Shown here: one piece after another, positions 15,569 to 24,481 of the stretch
How positions within the stretch are numbered: position 1 is the stretch's first letter
Layout: each line of letters begins with the position of its first letter
Origin: Yanghanlia caeni
GTDB taxonomy: Bacteria; Pseudomonadota; Gammaproteobacteria; Burkholderiales; Burkholderiaceae_B
Assembly (NCBI GenBank): GCA_030733815.1
Contig: JAUZQE010000011.1
Location: 1 to 64,000 of the forward strand
Length of the DNA stretch: 64,000 nt
Direction of reading: 5' to 3'
Notes under the pieces: generated by a model
Seen by the model: only the letters and a program-made list of their open reading frames with translations
Database searches by the model: none
Told to the model about the DNA's origin: nothing
Program-made: the position numbers and the translations under genes

Positions 15569-16785
15569 AGACCGGCCGGCATCTGTGGGTGGTGGGCACG
15601 TTCGACACCAAGGCCGCCGAACTGAACTACCTGGCCGGGCTGATACGTGAGGCGGGGGTACCAGCGCTTACCGTCGATATCAGTACCCGCAGTCACGACG
15701 CGGTGGCCGACATACCCGCTGCGGAAGTGGCCACGTATCACCCCGAAGGAGCGCGACACGTGCTGGGCGGCGACGACCGCGGGCGCAGCGTCATGGCCAT
15801 GGGCCAGGCGCTATGCAGGCTCGTTACCGCCTGCCGGGCCAGTGATACCCTGCTGGGCATGGTCGGTATCGGGGGCTCCGGCGGTACGTCGATGATCGCG
15901 CCGGCACTGCACCTGTTGCCCTATGGCATGCCGAAGGTGCTGGTCAGCACACTTGCATCGGGCAACACCGCCCCGTTCGTCGACGTGCACGATCTCGTGG
16001 TCATCAACCCCGTCACCGACCTGGCAGGGCTGAACCGGCTGTCGCGCCGCATTCTGGCCAACGCGGCTCATGCTGCGGCAGGAATGGTGCTGCACCCCGC
16101 CCCCGAACCCCCTTCCGACGCGCGCCCCGCACTCGGATTCACCATGTTCGGCGTCACCACCCAATGCGTGCAGGCGGTCACCGCGCATCTTGAAAACGCC
16201 TTCGAATGCCAGGTGTTCCACGCGAACGGCCCGGGTGGCCGCGCACTCGAGGCGCTGGCGCGCAGCGGCATGCTGAACGCGGTGGTCGACATCACCACGA
16301 CAGAAATAGGTCAGCACCTGGCGGGCGGCGTATGCGACGCAGGCCCCGACCGGCTGGCTGCGGCAGCAGAACACGGCCTGCCCTGGGTGGGCTCGGTGGG
16401 CGCGCTCGACATGATCAACTGGGGCCCGCCCGACACGATTCCCGAACGGCATGCGGGCCGTCTGTTCCACGTGCATAATTCCCAGGTCACGCTGATGCGC
16501 AGCACGGCCGAAGAACTGGAACGCGCCGGAACCGAACTGGCCCGCCGCCTGAACCGATCAACCGGCCCGGTACGCCTGCTGCTGCCGCTCGAGGGAATTT
16601 CCGCACTTGATGCGCCCGGGCAGGTGTTCCATGATCCGCAGGCCGATGCGGCACTGTTTGCCGCCATCGAGCGCGAGTTTACGAGCAACCCCGACCACCA
16701 GCTGATCAAGGTGCCCCTGCATATCAATCATCCGGCCTTCGCCCGCCTGGTCGCCCAGACCGTTCGTGAAGTGATTCATGTCTGA
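15565..16785 (+). CDS. Tm-1-like ATP-binding protein (UPF0261)
   Basis: A 406-aa protein of the Tm-1-like ATP-binding family (UPF0261). It starts with the family's VVGTFDTKAAELNYLAG motif and contains the nucleotide-binding loop VGIGGSGGTSMIAPAL, then STLASGNTAPFVD and FGVTTQCVQAV. In tomato this domain forms the N-terminal half of Tm-1, whose C-terminal half matches the TIM-barrel gene at 14281. Start at 15565 overlaps the preceding stop. The bacterial role is uncharacterised; a catabolic or detoxifying role is plausible given the AraC regulator. Confidence 0.88.
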   Translation: MKTGRHLWVVGTFDTKAAELNYLAGLIREAGVPALTVDISTRSHDAVADIPAAEVATYHPEGARHVLGGDDRGRSVMAMGQALCRLVTACRASDTLLGMVGIGGSGGTSMIAPALHLLPYGMPKVLVSTLASGNTAPFVDVHDLVVINPVTDLAGLNRLSRRILANAAHAAAGMVLHPAPEPPSDARPALGFTMFGVTTQCVQAVTAHLENAFECQVFHANGPGGRALEALARSGMLNAVVDITTTEIGQHLAGGVCDAGPDRLAAAAEHGLPWVGSVGALDMINWGPPDTIPERHAGRLFHVHNSQVTLMRSTAEELERAGTELARRLNRSTGPVRLLLPLEGISALDAPGQVFHDPQADAALFAAIEREFTSNPDHQLIKVPLHINHPAFARLVAQTVREVIHV

Positions 16786-16852
16786 GCGTAAGTTTGAATC
16801 ATTTATACACTAATAATTTCACTTTAAAACGATACAAACCATGACGTGCCTT

Positions 16853-16903
16853 CTGCTCAAGGTTACCCTCGGTTAGAGATGTTTCCCGTGGCAACCTGAG
16901 CAG
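16853..16903 (+). other. Imperfect hairpin in the 5' region of the lipoprotein gene
   Basis: CTGCTCAAGGTT (16853-16864) can pair with AACCTGAGCAG (16893-16903), 11 pairs with one bulged A and a 28-base loop. It sits 33 bases before the start codon of the glycosidase-like lipoprotein and after an AT-rich stretch (16800-16840) that could be its promoter. Confidence 0.35.
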
Positions 16904-16936
16904 GTCATCCTACCCCCTGAATTTAGGAGTGCACTC

Positions 16937-18973
16937 ATGCGGTTACGGCAATTCATGTCGGCTGCGGCCTTTTTCGTCGCAGCCACACTATTGGCGGGCT
17001 GCGGCGACAGCAGCGGAGGCGGCCCCGCATCAGTATCCACCGCTCCCGAGACGGAACCGGTTTCGAACCGGATCTACCTGCTTACGGCAGAGTCCGGGCA
17101 CATGGTCGCTGAAACCACACCCGAAGACTACACCCAGCGGCAATGGCGGCTTACCCTGGAAGCGCCTGACGAGACCGCGTTCTGGTATTCCGACCGCCCC
17201 GAGCGCGACAGCGGCACAACCGCCCTTGCGCGTTATGTCGATGCAACCTGGCAGAGCGCCTACGGAGAAACGCCGCCGCATGCCACGCTGCAATTCCTGC
17301 CCGAGTTCGATACCGTGCTGGAAAGCCTGTATGTGGCGCTTTCCGGGCCACAGTACGACGCGGCAGCGGGCACCGTCTCGTTCAGCGCCAAAGTGCTGGA
17401 CGACACGATCGACTTGACGCTGCCCGAGCGCTTCGAGTTCACGGCTGCCGTTTTGAACGTTCTGAACAATGCCGAAGACGATGTCGAAGTCGCTTCATAT
17501 GTGCAATATGCCGATAACGCCGCACTGCGTCCCTCCACCACTTCGGGTGGCCTGGAACTGGTGATGACGGGCACCGGCCCCGACATGCTGTGGGTGGATA
17601 ACGCGCCCGGAACGTATTCCAGCAATCAGACGGTTGAGTCCTTCATGTTGCGCTGGCAGCATCTGTTCGCCGACAACCCGCCCAATGCCGCACTGGCGGG
17701 CACGACCCCGACCGGCGCAACGAAACTCTATTTCGTCACGCTGACCGACCCGGTGTACGACCCTGCGGCGGGTGAACTGCGATATACCGCCACGCCACTG
17801 GATACCAGCCACGGCGCGCTCGAAATGCTGACCCACAGCGTGCTGCTGATCGACTCGGGGCCCTTCACCCGCTTTCCCCTGCCCGGCAAGGGCGTGGCGT
17901 ATCAGCCTTTCAGCTTTGGCTACAACCCCTCGCAGGCGAACAGCTCCGAACTGTTTTTTGGCAGCGACATCGCGCGCAAGGAATTCGGATCGTACTGGGG
18001 CACCACCTCGTACCTGAGATCGCAGTCGTGTGCGCCGAATTGCCGTAATGACCTCAAGACTTTGCGCGGCATGAACGTGAACCTGATCCGTCTTTACGAT
18101 TGGGATCCACGTCAGGATCACAGCCAGTTCCTGAATCACGCCAAGACGAATGGAATTACCGTGCTGGCATCGATCAGCAACTGGCTGGCAGAAACTACAG
18201 ACGTGCAGCCTTCGGAATGGGCGCAGCATCTCGAGCCCTTCTTCAATTCGCGCAATTTTGCTCAGGGCAACAACTGGCACCCGGCGATCGCGGGAATAAC
18301 GATCACCAACGAACTCGACCGGAATTCCGCCCATTTCCACAAGGCCATCGGTCTGATCGCCGAGTTCCTGCGTATTGCCGACAGCAAGGGTTTCAGCAAA
18401 TCGGTTCTGGTATGCGCACCGGTAACCTTCGAAATGAAGCCGAATGATCTGCCCGCATGGCACTCATTCAGAACCTTTCTGAATGACCCCCGCCTGGCTC
18501 CGTACCAGGACAGGCTGATGCTGTGCCCCAACGCCTACAACAGCAAGAAAGACCTTTTTGACGACTTCAACGGAACCGGGCAAGGGTGGGTGCAACAGAC
18601 GTATCGGGAATTCGGCAAACCCATTCTGTTCACGGAACTGGGCTTGAGCCGCACGGAGAACTACTACACGCCGGAATTCATTCGTGACCAGCTCAAGGCC
18701 GTGATTGCCTATCAGAAGCAGCACCCTGAACAACTATTGGGCGCCACGATATTCCAGTTCTCGAACAAGGTGTGGATGCAGACCCCCGACGACAGCCTCT
18801 CGGAAGGCGCGTTCGGCATGTTCCGGCATGGGGCGGTAGTGAAGACCCTGAACCCACAACTCAGTGATTTCGATCCGCTGGTTGCCTTTACCAATAACCC
18901 CGGCACGCTGGTGATCGACGCGCTCGAACGCACCAGCACGTACTACGCCGTGGAAGAGGCCTACCGCGATTGA
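16937..18973 (+). CDS. Glycoside hydrolase-like surface lipoprotein
   Basis: A 678-aa lipoprotein: signal with lipobox LLAGC (Cys about residue 21). Residues about 45-330 hold two similar beta-rich units, each with a pattern like a Trp-rich segment, PPNA/PPHA, and DPVYDPAAGEL or GPQYDAAAGTV, so this looks like an internal duplication. Residues about 345-650 form a TIM-barrel: NVNLIRLYDWDP, ITITNELD with candidate acid/base E459, and ILFTELGLS with candidate nucleophile E567, the layout of clan GH-A/GH72-like glucan enzymes. AGGAG at 16925-16929 marks the start. It stands alone. Substrate unknown; glucan modification at the surface is a guess from the fold. Confidence 0.75.
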   Translation: MRLRQFMSAAAFFVAATLLAGCGDSSGGGPASVSTAPETEPVSNRIYLLTAESGHMVAETTPEDYTQRQWRLTLEAPDETAFWYSDRPERDSGTTALARYVDATWQSAYGETPPHATLQFLPEFDTVLESLYVALSGPQYDAAAGTVSFSAKVLDDTIDLTLPERFEFTAAVLNVLNNAEDDVEVASYVQYADNAALRPSTTSGGLELVMTGTGPDMLWVDNAPGTYSSNQTVESFMLRWQHLFADNPPNAALAGTTPTGATKLYFVTLTDPVYDPAAGELRYTATPLDTSHGALEMLTHSVLLIDSGPFTRFPLPGKGVAYQPFSFGYNPSQANSSELFFGSDIARKEFGSYWGTTSYLRSQSCAPNCRNDLKTLRGMNVNLIRLYDWDPRQDHSQFLNHAKTNGITVLASISNWLAETTDVQPSEWAQHLEPFFNSRNFAQGNNWHPAIAGITITNELDRNSAHFHKAIGLIAEFLRIADSKGFSKSVLVCAPVTFEMKPNDLPAWHSFRTFLNDPRLAPYQDRLMLCPNAYNSKKDLFDDFNGTGQGWVQQTYREFGKPILFTELGLSRTENYYTPEFIRDQLKAVIAYQKQHPEQLLGATIFQFSNKVWMQTPDDSLSEGAFGMFRHGAVVKTLNPQLSDFDPLVAFTNNPGTLVIDALERTSTYYAVEEAYRD

Positions 18974-18984
18974 TCTCGTTTCAG

Positions 18985-19021
18985 CGCCGCCATGTCGTTC
19001 ACCGTGTCCGACACGGCGGCG
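18985..19021 (+). terminator. Hairpin between convergent genes
   Basis: CGCCGCCATGTCG (18985-18997) pairs with CGACACGGCGGCG (19009-19021) with a single mismatch and an 11-base loop. It fills the gap between the lipoprotein gene and the convergent copper chaperone gene, so it may stop transcription from both sides, though neither side has a long T-run. Confidence 0.5.
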
Positions 19022-19036
19022 CATCAATGCTTACAT

Positions 19037-19672
19037 CTACCGCGCACCCGGCGGGCGCACGTCGCAACCGACCTGCAAGGCGCGGTCACCCTCGAACCAC
19101 AGCACCACCGGGTGCCGCGTGCCCGGTTTCAGATCGAAATCGGCCTGTTCGAGCATGACGTGATGCCCGCCCGGTGCAAACTCGAAGCCGCCGCCGGCCG
19201 GCACGCGCACCGTGTCGACATGCGTCATAACCGACAGTTCGCCACGGGTTTCGTGCGTGTGCAGCATGACACGCCCGAAACCACGCGCCTGCGCGCCCAC
19301 CAGCACGGCGTCAGCCGATCCGGCATTGTGCAGCTTGAAGTACCCGGCCGCAGGCAGGCGATTGGGCAAGGCCCGGATCCAGCACTGGCTGACCGTGACG
19401 CCCTCGGGCGCCGGCACTGAGGCAGGGTCTGGAAACGACCTGACGGCATGATTTGCATGCGCGTTAGCGGCATCGTGCGCGTGCGCAGCGTGATCGTGCT
19501 GGTCATGCTCAGCATGATCATGCGCGGAGTGATCATGCGTTACATCGGGCGAGCACACATCGCCCAGATGGGCATGACCCGAATCACCCTCGCCCGCTGC
19601 CGTGTGCGCCTGCGCGCCGAAGGACACCAGGGCCGCACACGCCAGTGCCAGCCCCTTGATGGGGATCGACAT
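19037..19672 (-). CDS. PCuAC copper chaperone with His-rich segment
   Basis: A 211-aa exported protein. Signal peptide of about 23 residues (ending GAQA), then a histidine- and aspartate-rich linker near residues 45-80 with repeated HDH, HDQ and HAH units, then a PCuAC domain. The domain's Cu(I) ligands appear as a His/Met set in MLHTHETRGELSVM and GGHHVML. PCuAC proteins deliver copper to the CuA or CuB sites of oxidases, often together with Sco. GGAGG upstream supports the start at 19672; the longer frame to 19726 would overlap the neighbour. It is the third gene of a copper locus. Confidence 0.88.
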   Translation of the reverse strand: MSIPIKGLALACAALVSFGAQAHTAAGEGDSGHAHLGDVCSPDVTHDHSAHDHAEHDQHDHAAHAHDAANAHANHAVRSFPDPASVPAPEGVTVSQCWIRALPNRLPAAGYFKLHNAGSADAVLVGAQARGFGRVMLHTHETRGELSVMTHVDTVRVPAGGGFEFAPGGHHVMLEQADFDLKPGTRHPVVLWFEGDRALQVGCDVRPPGAR

Positions 19673-19688
19673 CGTCAACTCCTCCGCC

Positions 19689-20192
19689 TCAATGCTTCGG
19701 TGCGCCGTGACCATGACCATGACCATGGCTGTGCCCGTGCCCGCCGTCTGGGCCGCTGGCCAGCGGGCGCACCGGGGCGTTCACCTGCTGGGTCGTGCGC
19801 GTGCCGTTCGCATCTTCGAACGTAAGCGTAAGCGGCACTTCATCACCCACCTTGACCTGGCCATGCAGGTCGATCAGCATGATGTGGTAGCTGCCGGGCC
19901 GCAACTCGACCGTCTGCCCCGCCGGCAACGCCACGGCAGGCACCTCGCGCATCTTCATGATGTTGTTCTCCATGGCCATTTCGTGAACTTCGACAAACTT
20001 CGCCACGGGCGAATCGGCGGCCACCAGCTTGGTGTCTGTATCGGCCGTAAGCTTCATGAATGCGCCGGTGCCGTTCTGCTGCGGCACCGTTGCCCGCACC
20101 CAGGGGTTCTCGATTTTGACTTCGGCATGCGCGCCGGCGGCCAGAAGGAAGGACAGCGCAGTGGCGCCTGCCAGTTTGGTGAAAACAGACAT
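19689..20192 (-). CDS. PCuAC copper chaperone with C-terminal His tail
   Basis: A 167-aa periplasmic protein with a signal peptide (ending AHA), the PCuAC opening VKIENPWVRATVPQQNGTGAF and the copper motif HEMAMENNIMKMREV...GSYHIMLIDL. The C terminus is a run of HGHSHGHG type, a likely extra copper-binding tail. It lies 16 bases before the second PCuAC gene on the same strand and downstream of a DUF2946 protein, so all three probably form one operon. Function in copper supply to NirK or the CuA/CuB enzymes of this window is inferred. Confidence 0.9.
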   Translation of the reverse strand: MSVFTKLAGATALSFLLAAGAHAEVKIENPWVRATVPQQNGTGAFMKLTADTDTKLVAADSPVAKFVEVHEMAMENNIMKMREVPAVALPAGQTVELRPGSYHIMLIDLHGQVKVGDEVPLTLTFEDANGTRTTQQVNAPVRPLASGPDGGHGHSHGHGHGHGAPKH

Positions 20193-20294
20193 GTGAATCT
20201 CCGTGAAAATCGTCGTACATGCACCGGTATCGCTGACCGGGCACGCTGTGGCGGCGCAGGGCCGGCCTCATGGGATGGTGCTGACTATGCGGAT

Positions 20295-20717
20295 TCAGGC
20301 GAAATTCACGGGAGGTGCGCGCGAGCCCAATGGCGGGCCCAGTGCCGGCAACGGCGGCAACGCATGATTGGGCACAACGACCGGCGCGGGCGCCACAGCA
20401 TGGGCCACACCGGCAACCTGCAATGCGGCCTGGTGGGGCAAGAGCTTCTGGCCGGCAACCAGGCAGTAGACGCAGTCGGATTGCGCGGCGGATTGCGGGT
20501 TGTCTGGGTGGTCGTACAGGCTGACTTGCACAACCGTAACACCCGCGCCACCCAGACACAAGGTCATGGGGAAGCTGCGGTCGCCGGCAGCGCCGGGCTG
20601 GGGCATGTAGCCCGCGGGTATGGCCGCGCGCGCCACGAACGCAACGACTGTCAGGGCAAGCAGGGCTTGCCAGACGAGCGTGTGCGTGCACGAGAGGATG
20701 CTTCGGCGGGCGGACAT
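20295..20717 (-). CDS. DUF2946 family membrane protein
   Basis: A 140-aa protein of the DUF2946 family with an N-terminal helix (about residues 15-35, LVWQALLALTVVAFVARAAIPAGYMP), a CLGG segment, a CVYCL motif and a proline-rich end. These proteins are typically found beside PCuAC and TonB copper receptors in proteobacteria, and the CxxC with the context points to a role in copper handling. About 100 bases separate it from the downstream PCuAC gene. Confidence 0.8.
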   Translation of the reverse strand: MSARRSILSCTHTLVWQALLALTVVAFVARAAIPAGYMPQPGAAGDRSFPMTLCLGGAGVTVVQVSLYDHPDNPQSAAQSDCVYCLVAGQKLLPHQAALQVAGVAHAVAPAPVVVPNHALPPLPALGPPLGSRAPPVNFA

Positions 20718-20851
20718 GGTTCGAATTGTAAGGCAGACAGCGGCGTACGTACTGCGTCAAGTCAATCGTTTATACCTCATGAACTCGCGTGGCGGGCAAC
20801 TTCGATAAAATCGGATACCTCGCCTGATGCCAGGCCACACAGGAAACCGTC

Positions 20852-21736
20852 ATGACGCAATCAAAGAAAGCCATCGGCCTGGTCGGCGCCGGCCTCATGG
20901 GTTCCGGCATTGCAGCCAGCCTGCTGCGCAACGGCTACCCGCTGCTCATACTGGAACACGAGGGCAATCAGCCCCTGCAGCCGCTCATGGCCGCCGGCGC
21001 GGCAACGTGTGCCAGCGTGTCCACGCTCGCAGCCCAATCCGATATCGTGATTCTGTGCGTAACGGGCACGCCGCAGGTCGAAGCGGTACTGTTCGGCGAC
21101 GACGGCGTGCTCAAGGGCCTGCGCCCCGGCGCCACGGTGATCGACTGCTCCACGGCCATCCCCGCCTCGACCGTGCGTATCGCACAAGCCGTGCGGCAAG
21201 CCGGGGGCCGGTTCCTCGACGCAGCCATGACGCGCACTCCCAAAGAGGCCGCCGAGGGCCGCCTCAATCTCATCGTGGGGGCCGCCGACGAAGACTTCCA
21301 GGCCTGCCTGCCGGTCATGCAGGCGTATGCCGAAAACATCGTGCATGCCGGCCCGGTGGGCGCCGGCCATCAGATGAAGCTGCTGCACAATTACGTATCG
21401 CTGGGTTTTTCGGCCATATTGGCCGAAGCCGCCGCATGCGCACGCCGTGTCGGCGCCGATCCGCACGTGTTCTGTCAGGTACTGGCCGCCGGCGGCGGCG
21501 CAGGCGTGGTGCTCGAGCGGCTGCGCCCCTATATCGAGCAGGGTGATACCAGCGGCTTCCGCTTTTCCATGTCGAACGCGCACAAAGACCTGGATTACTA
21601 CTGCACCATGGTCGAGCAGCTGGGCGGCGCGCATGCCGTCGCCGAGGCGGTGCGCACGCTGTACCAACAGGCAAACACCGCAGGTCTGGCTCAGGCGCCC
21701 GTACCCCAGCTCATCGACCATCTTTCCGTTTCGTAG
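20852..21736 (+). CDS. NAD(P)-dependent beta-hydroxyacid dehydrogenase
   Basis: A 294-aa member of the 3-hydroxyisobutyrate dehydrogenase/tartronate semialdehyde reductase family. The Rossmann motif GLVGAGLMGSGIA is at residues 10-22, the family segment FLDAAMTRTPKEAAEG (substrate loop) at about residues 124-139, and the catalytic Lys region GHQMKLLHNYVSLG follows. It begins a cluster with a flavin monooxygenase and a CMD protein, nine bases and 51 bases apart, which points to a small catabolic operon. The exact substrate cannot be read. Confidence 0.88.
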   Translation: MTQSKKAIGLVGAGLMGSGIAASLLRNGYPLLILEHEGNQPLQPLMAAGAATCASVSTLAAQSDIVILCVTGTPQVEAVLFGDDGVLKGLRPGATVIDCSTAIPASTVRIAQAVRQAGGRFLDAAMTRTPKEAAEGRLNLIVGAADEDFQACLPVMQAYAENIVHAGPVGAGHQMKLLHNYVSLGFSAILAEAAACARRVGADPHVFCQVLAAGGGAGVVLERLRPYIEQGDTSGFRFSMSNAHKDLDYYCTMVEQLGGAHAVAEAVRTLYQQANTAGLAQAPVPQLIDHLSVS

Positions 21737-21745
21737 CACATTTCA

Positions 21746-23218
21746 ATGACTTCATTCGATCTTTCCTGCCAGGGCCTCGAACGCCTGGAAGAGCGCCTTC
21801 ACCAGGAACTCAGCCTGCTCAATCTGCCGCCCAAGCCCTGGATGCCCGATATCCGGCGCGATGGCGCACCACTGCATCCGGTGGTGATCGTGGGCGGCGG
21901 CATGGCGGGGCTATGCGCCGCTGCGGCCTTGCGGCTGCAGGGCGTGTCGGCTCTCGTCCTCGATCAGGCGCCGGCAGGCCTGGAAGGCCCGTGGGCGACC
22001 ACCGCCCGCATGGAAACGCTGCGCTCGCCCAAGGAACTCACGGGCCCGGCGCTGGGCATTCCCAGCCTGACCTTCCGTGCCTGGTTCACCGCACAGTTCG
22101 GCAACGATGCTTGGCAGGCCCTCGACAAGATTCCGCGCCTGCAATGGGCCGAGTACCTGCGGTGGTATCGCGACGTCACGGGGGCCAACGTCCTGAACCG
22201 GCGGCGCGTGCAAAGCGTGACGCCCACCGGCATGGGTCACGTGACGCTGCAGGTACGCGACCTGGACACCGGCACGGAAGAAACGCTGCTTGCACGCCGT
22301 GTGGTGCTCGCTACGGGGCGCGATGGTCTGGGCGGCCCCTGGGTGCCCGACTGGGCGCACGAACTGCCGCGCGAACGCTGGATGCATTCCGCCGATTACT
22401 GGGACGATCGCATTTTCGAAGGCAAGCGGGTCGTGGTGATCGGAGTCGGTGCCTCCGCGATGGACAGTGCCGCCACCGCGCTCGAGAACGGCGCCGCGCG
22501 GGTGCATCTCCTGGCACGCCGTACGCAGATTCCTCGCATCAACAAGAGCAAGGGCTCGGTAAGCCCCGGCATGACGCACGGATTCTGGCAGCTGCCCGAT
22601 GAATGGCGCTGGCGCATTCGCCATTACATCAACGCGCAGCAGGTGCCGCCCCCGCAGGGCAGCACGCTGCGCGTATCGCGCCACGAAAACGCCTACTTTC
22701 ACACGGCAACCCAGGTTGAGTCCGCACGCCTCAATGCCGACGGATCGCTGCGGCTGCACACCAACCAGGGGCCGCTCGATACCGATTACGTCATCTTCAG
22801 CACGGGTTTCCGCATCGATCTTGCGCAACGCCCCGAGTTCGCCAGTTTTGCACACGCCATACGCACGTGGGGCGAGCGCTACGCGCCGCCGCCCGATGAA
22901 GCCGATCAGGAACTCTACGACTCGCCCGATCTGGGTCCGGCCTTCGAATTCCAGCCCAAGCACGGTGTCACGCTGCCCGGCCTCGACCGGGTGCACTGCT
23001 TCTGCTACCCCTCGACGCTGTCGCACGGTACCGTTGCGGGCGACATTCCCCAGATCAGCGACGGCGCCGAGCGCCTCGCGCGCAACCTGTGCGCGCTGTT
23101 TCTTGAAGAAGACATGGCCTGGCATTTCGAGACCCTGCAGGCTTATGCCGAGCCCGAACTCACCGGCGATGAATGGCGCGAGACGCCCGTCTCTGCCGTC
23201 GCCCCCCATGCGCAGTGA
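21746..23218 (+). CDS. FAD/NAD(P)-dependent monooxygenase-like oxidoreductase
   Basis: A 490-aa flavoprotein with two dinucleotide-binding motifs: FAD, VVIVGGGMAGLCAAAAL (near residue 48), and NAD(P), VVVIGVGASAMDSAATAL (near residue 230). Between them a HSADYWDD stretch recalls the fingerprint of Baeyer-Villiger/flavin-containing monooxygenases. It could hydroxylate a small carbonyl or amine substrate. Only nine bases separate it from the dehydrogenase upstream. The exact class is uncertain. Confidence 0.8.
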   Translation: MTSFDLSCQGLERLEERLHQELSLLNLPPKPWMPDIRRDGAPLHPVVIVGGGMAGLCAAAALRLQGVSALVLDQAPAGLEGPWATTARMETLRSPKELTGPALGIPSLTFRAWFTAQFGNDAWQALDKIPRLQWAEYLRWYRDVTGANVLNRRRVQSVTPTGMGHVTLQVRDLDTGTEETLLARRVVLATGRDGLGGPWVPDWAHELPRERWMHSADYWDDRIFEGKRVVVIGVGASAMDSAATALENGAARVHLLARRTQIPRINKSKGSVSPGMTHGFWQLPDEWRWRIRHYINAQQVPPPQGSTLRVSRHENAYFHTATQVESARLNADGSLRLHTNQGPLDTDYVIFSTGFRIDLAQRPEFASFAHAIRTWGERYAPPPDEADQELYDSPDLGPAFEFQPKHGVTLPGLDRVHCFCYPSTLSHGTVAGDIPQISDGAERLARNLCALFLEEDMAWHFETLQAYAEPELTGDEWRETPVSAVAPHAQ

Positions 23219-23269
23219 CCGGCACGAGCCCCACGCCGCAAACGCCCTCATACTCGGAACATTGAATAC

Positions 23270-24436
23270 ATGAGCAGTACACAGACTCCCCAACACGATG
23301 TCATCGACCGCCTGCTGGGCCTCGAACCGGGCGACCCGATCCATACGCTGCGCCACGCGCGCGGCAAGGTCGTCGACGCCACCCAGGCATTTCACGAACT
23401 CGCGTTCTTTTCTTCCGACATCACGCCGGCGCAACGCAACGACCGGCTGCTGGCCGCAGCCGTGCTGGCCGAGGCCACCGGGCCCGCGAGCCTGGCAGAT
23501 GAATACCGGCGTCTGTTGCAGGCGCAGCAGGATGCCGACGCACATCGTGCGGCGCTTGACGGTGCTGCACAAGGCAGCACGCCCGCGCTGAATGCGCTCG
23601 TGCGCTACGCACGCACGCTTGCACTGGAACCGGCCACCGCTGACCGCGGCGCCCTGCTTGCCCTGACCGAAGCCGGCTGGAGCGTGCCGGACGTCGTCGC
23701 ACTGGCCCAGGTGATGGGCTACGTAAGCTACCAGGCTCGCATGATGATCGGCCTGCGTGCACTGCAGGCGCTGGCCGCCCAGACCAGCGAGCCCGCCTCA
23801 CCCCCGGAAGATCCGGCGTTCGTGCATCCGGCCCACCTGCCCGCCCCCGGGGAACGCATCGATATCAACGGCTTCACCAACGCCTCGCTGGGCTGGAAGG
23901 CCTGGCTGCCCATTCAGGATATTGCCACCCTCACGGAACACCAATCGGCGGTGCTGGACACCAGTCACCCCACGGCCCGCGAATCTGACTACTATATGTT
24001 GCTGGTTCGCGAACCGCGTCTGCTCGAGCAGCGCAGCCTGGTCTATAACGCCATCATGTACGCACCGGGCGGCGGCGCGCGCCACGAACGCGAGCTGGCC
24101 GCTGCCGCGGTGTCGGTCATCAACGGCTGCGTGTACTGCACCTCGGTGCATGCACAGCGCTTCGAACAACTGGCCAAGCGCAACGACGTTCTGGTGCAGC
24201 TGTTCACCGATGCGCGCACGGCCGGAACCACGGCACGCGAACGCGCCATCGTTCAGGCGGCCATTGCGCTTACCGAAAACCCGGGCGGCTTCGATGCCGC
24301 TGCTGTGCAGCCACTGGCTGCTCAGGGCATGACGCCCGAGCAGATCCGCGACGTGCTGTTTGCGGCGGCCATCTTTGCCTGGGCGAACCGGCTCATGATG
24401 AATCTGGGCGAACACGTGATGCCCGCACAGCCCTGA
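23270..24436 (+). CDS. Two-domain carboxymuconolactone decarboxylase/AhpD-like protein
   Basis: A 388-aa protein with two copies of the CMD/AhpD fold. The C-terminal copy keeps the peroxidase-type motif CVYCTSVHAQRFE (about residues 287-299) with the CxxC pair and the downstream His; the N-terminal copy lacks the cysteines and is probably structural. Such proteins are peroxidase-related or take part in thiol-dependent detoxification. It is the third gene of the cluster started at 20852. The ribosome site is weak. Confidence 0.85.
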   Translation: MSSTQTPQHDVIDRLLGLEPGDPIHTLRHARGKVVDATQAFHELAFFSSDITPAQRNDRLLAAAVLAEATGPASLADEYRRLLQAQQDADAHRAALDGAAQGSTPALNALVRYARTLALEPATADRGALLALTEAGWSVPDVVALAQVMGYVSYQARMMIGLRALQALAAQTSEPASPPEDPAFVHPAHLPAPGERIDINGFTNASLGWKAWLPIQDIATLTEHQSAVLDTSHPTARESDYYMLLVREPRLLEQRSLVYNAIMYAPGGGARHERELAAAAVSVINGCVYCTSVHAQRFEQLAKRNDVLVQLFTDARTAGTTARERAIVQAAIALTENPGGFDAAAVQPLAAQGMTPEQIRDVLFAAAIFAWANRLMMNLGEHVMPAQP

Positions 24437-24481
24437 CACCCGCCGCATGGCGGGGCATCGGGCACAACCGAGGAGTCCGCC

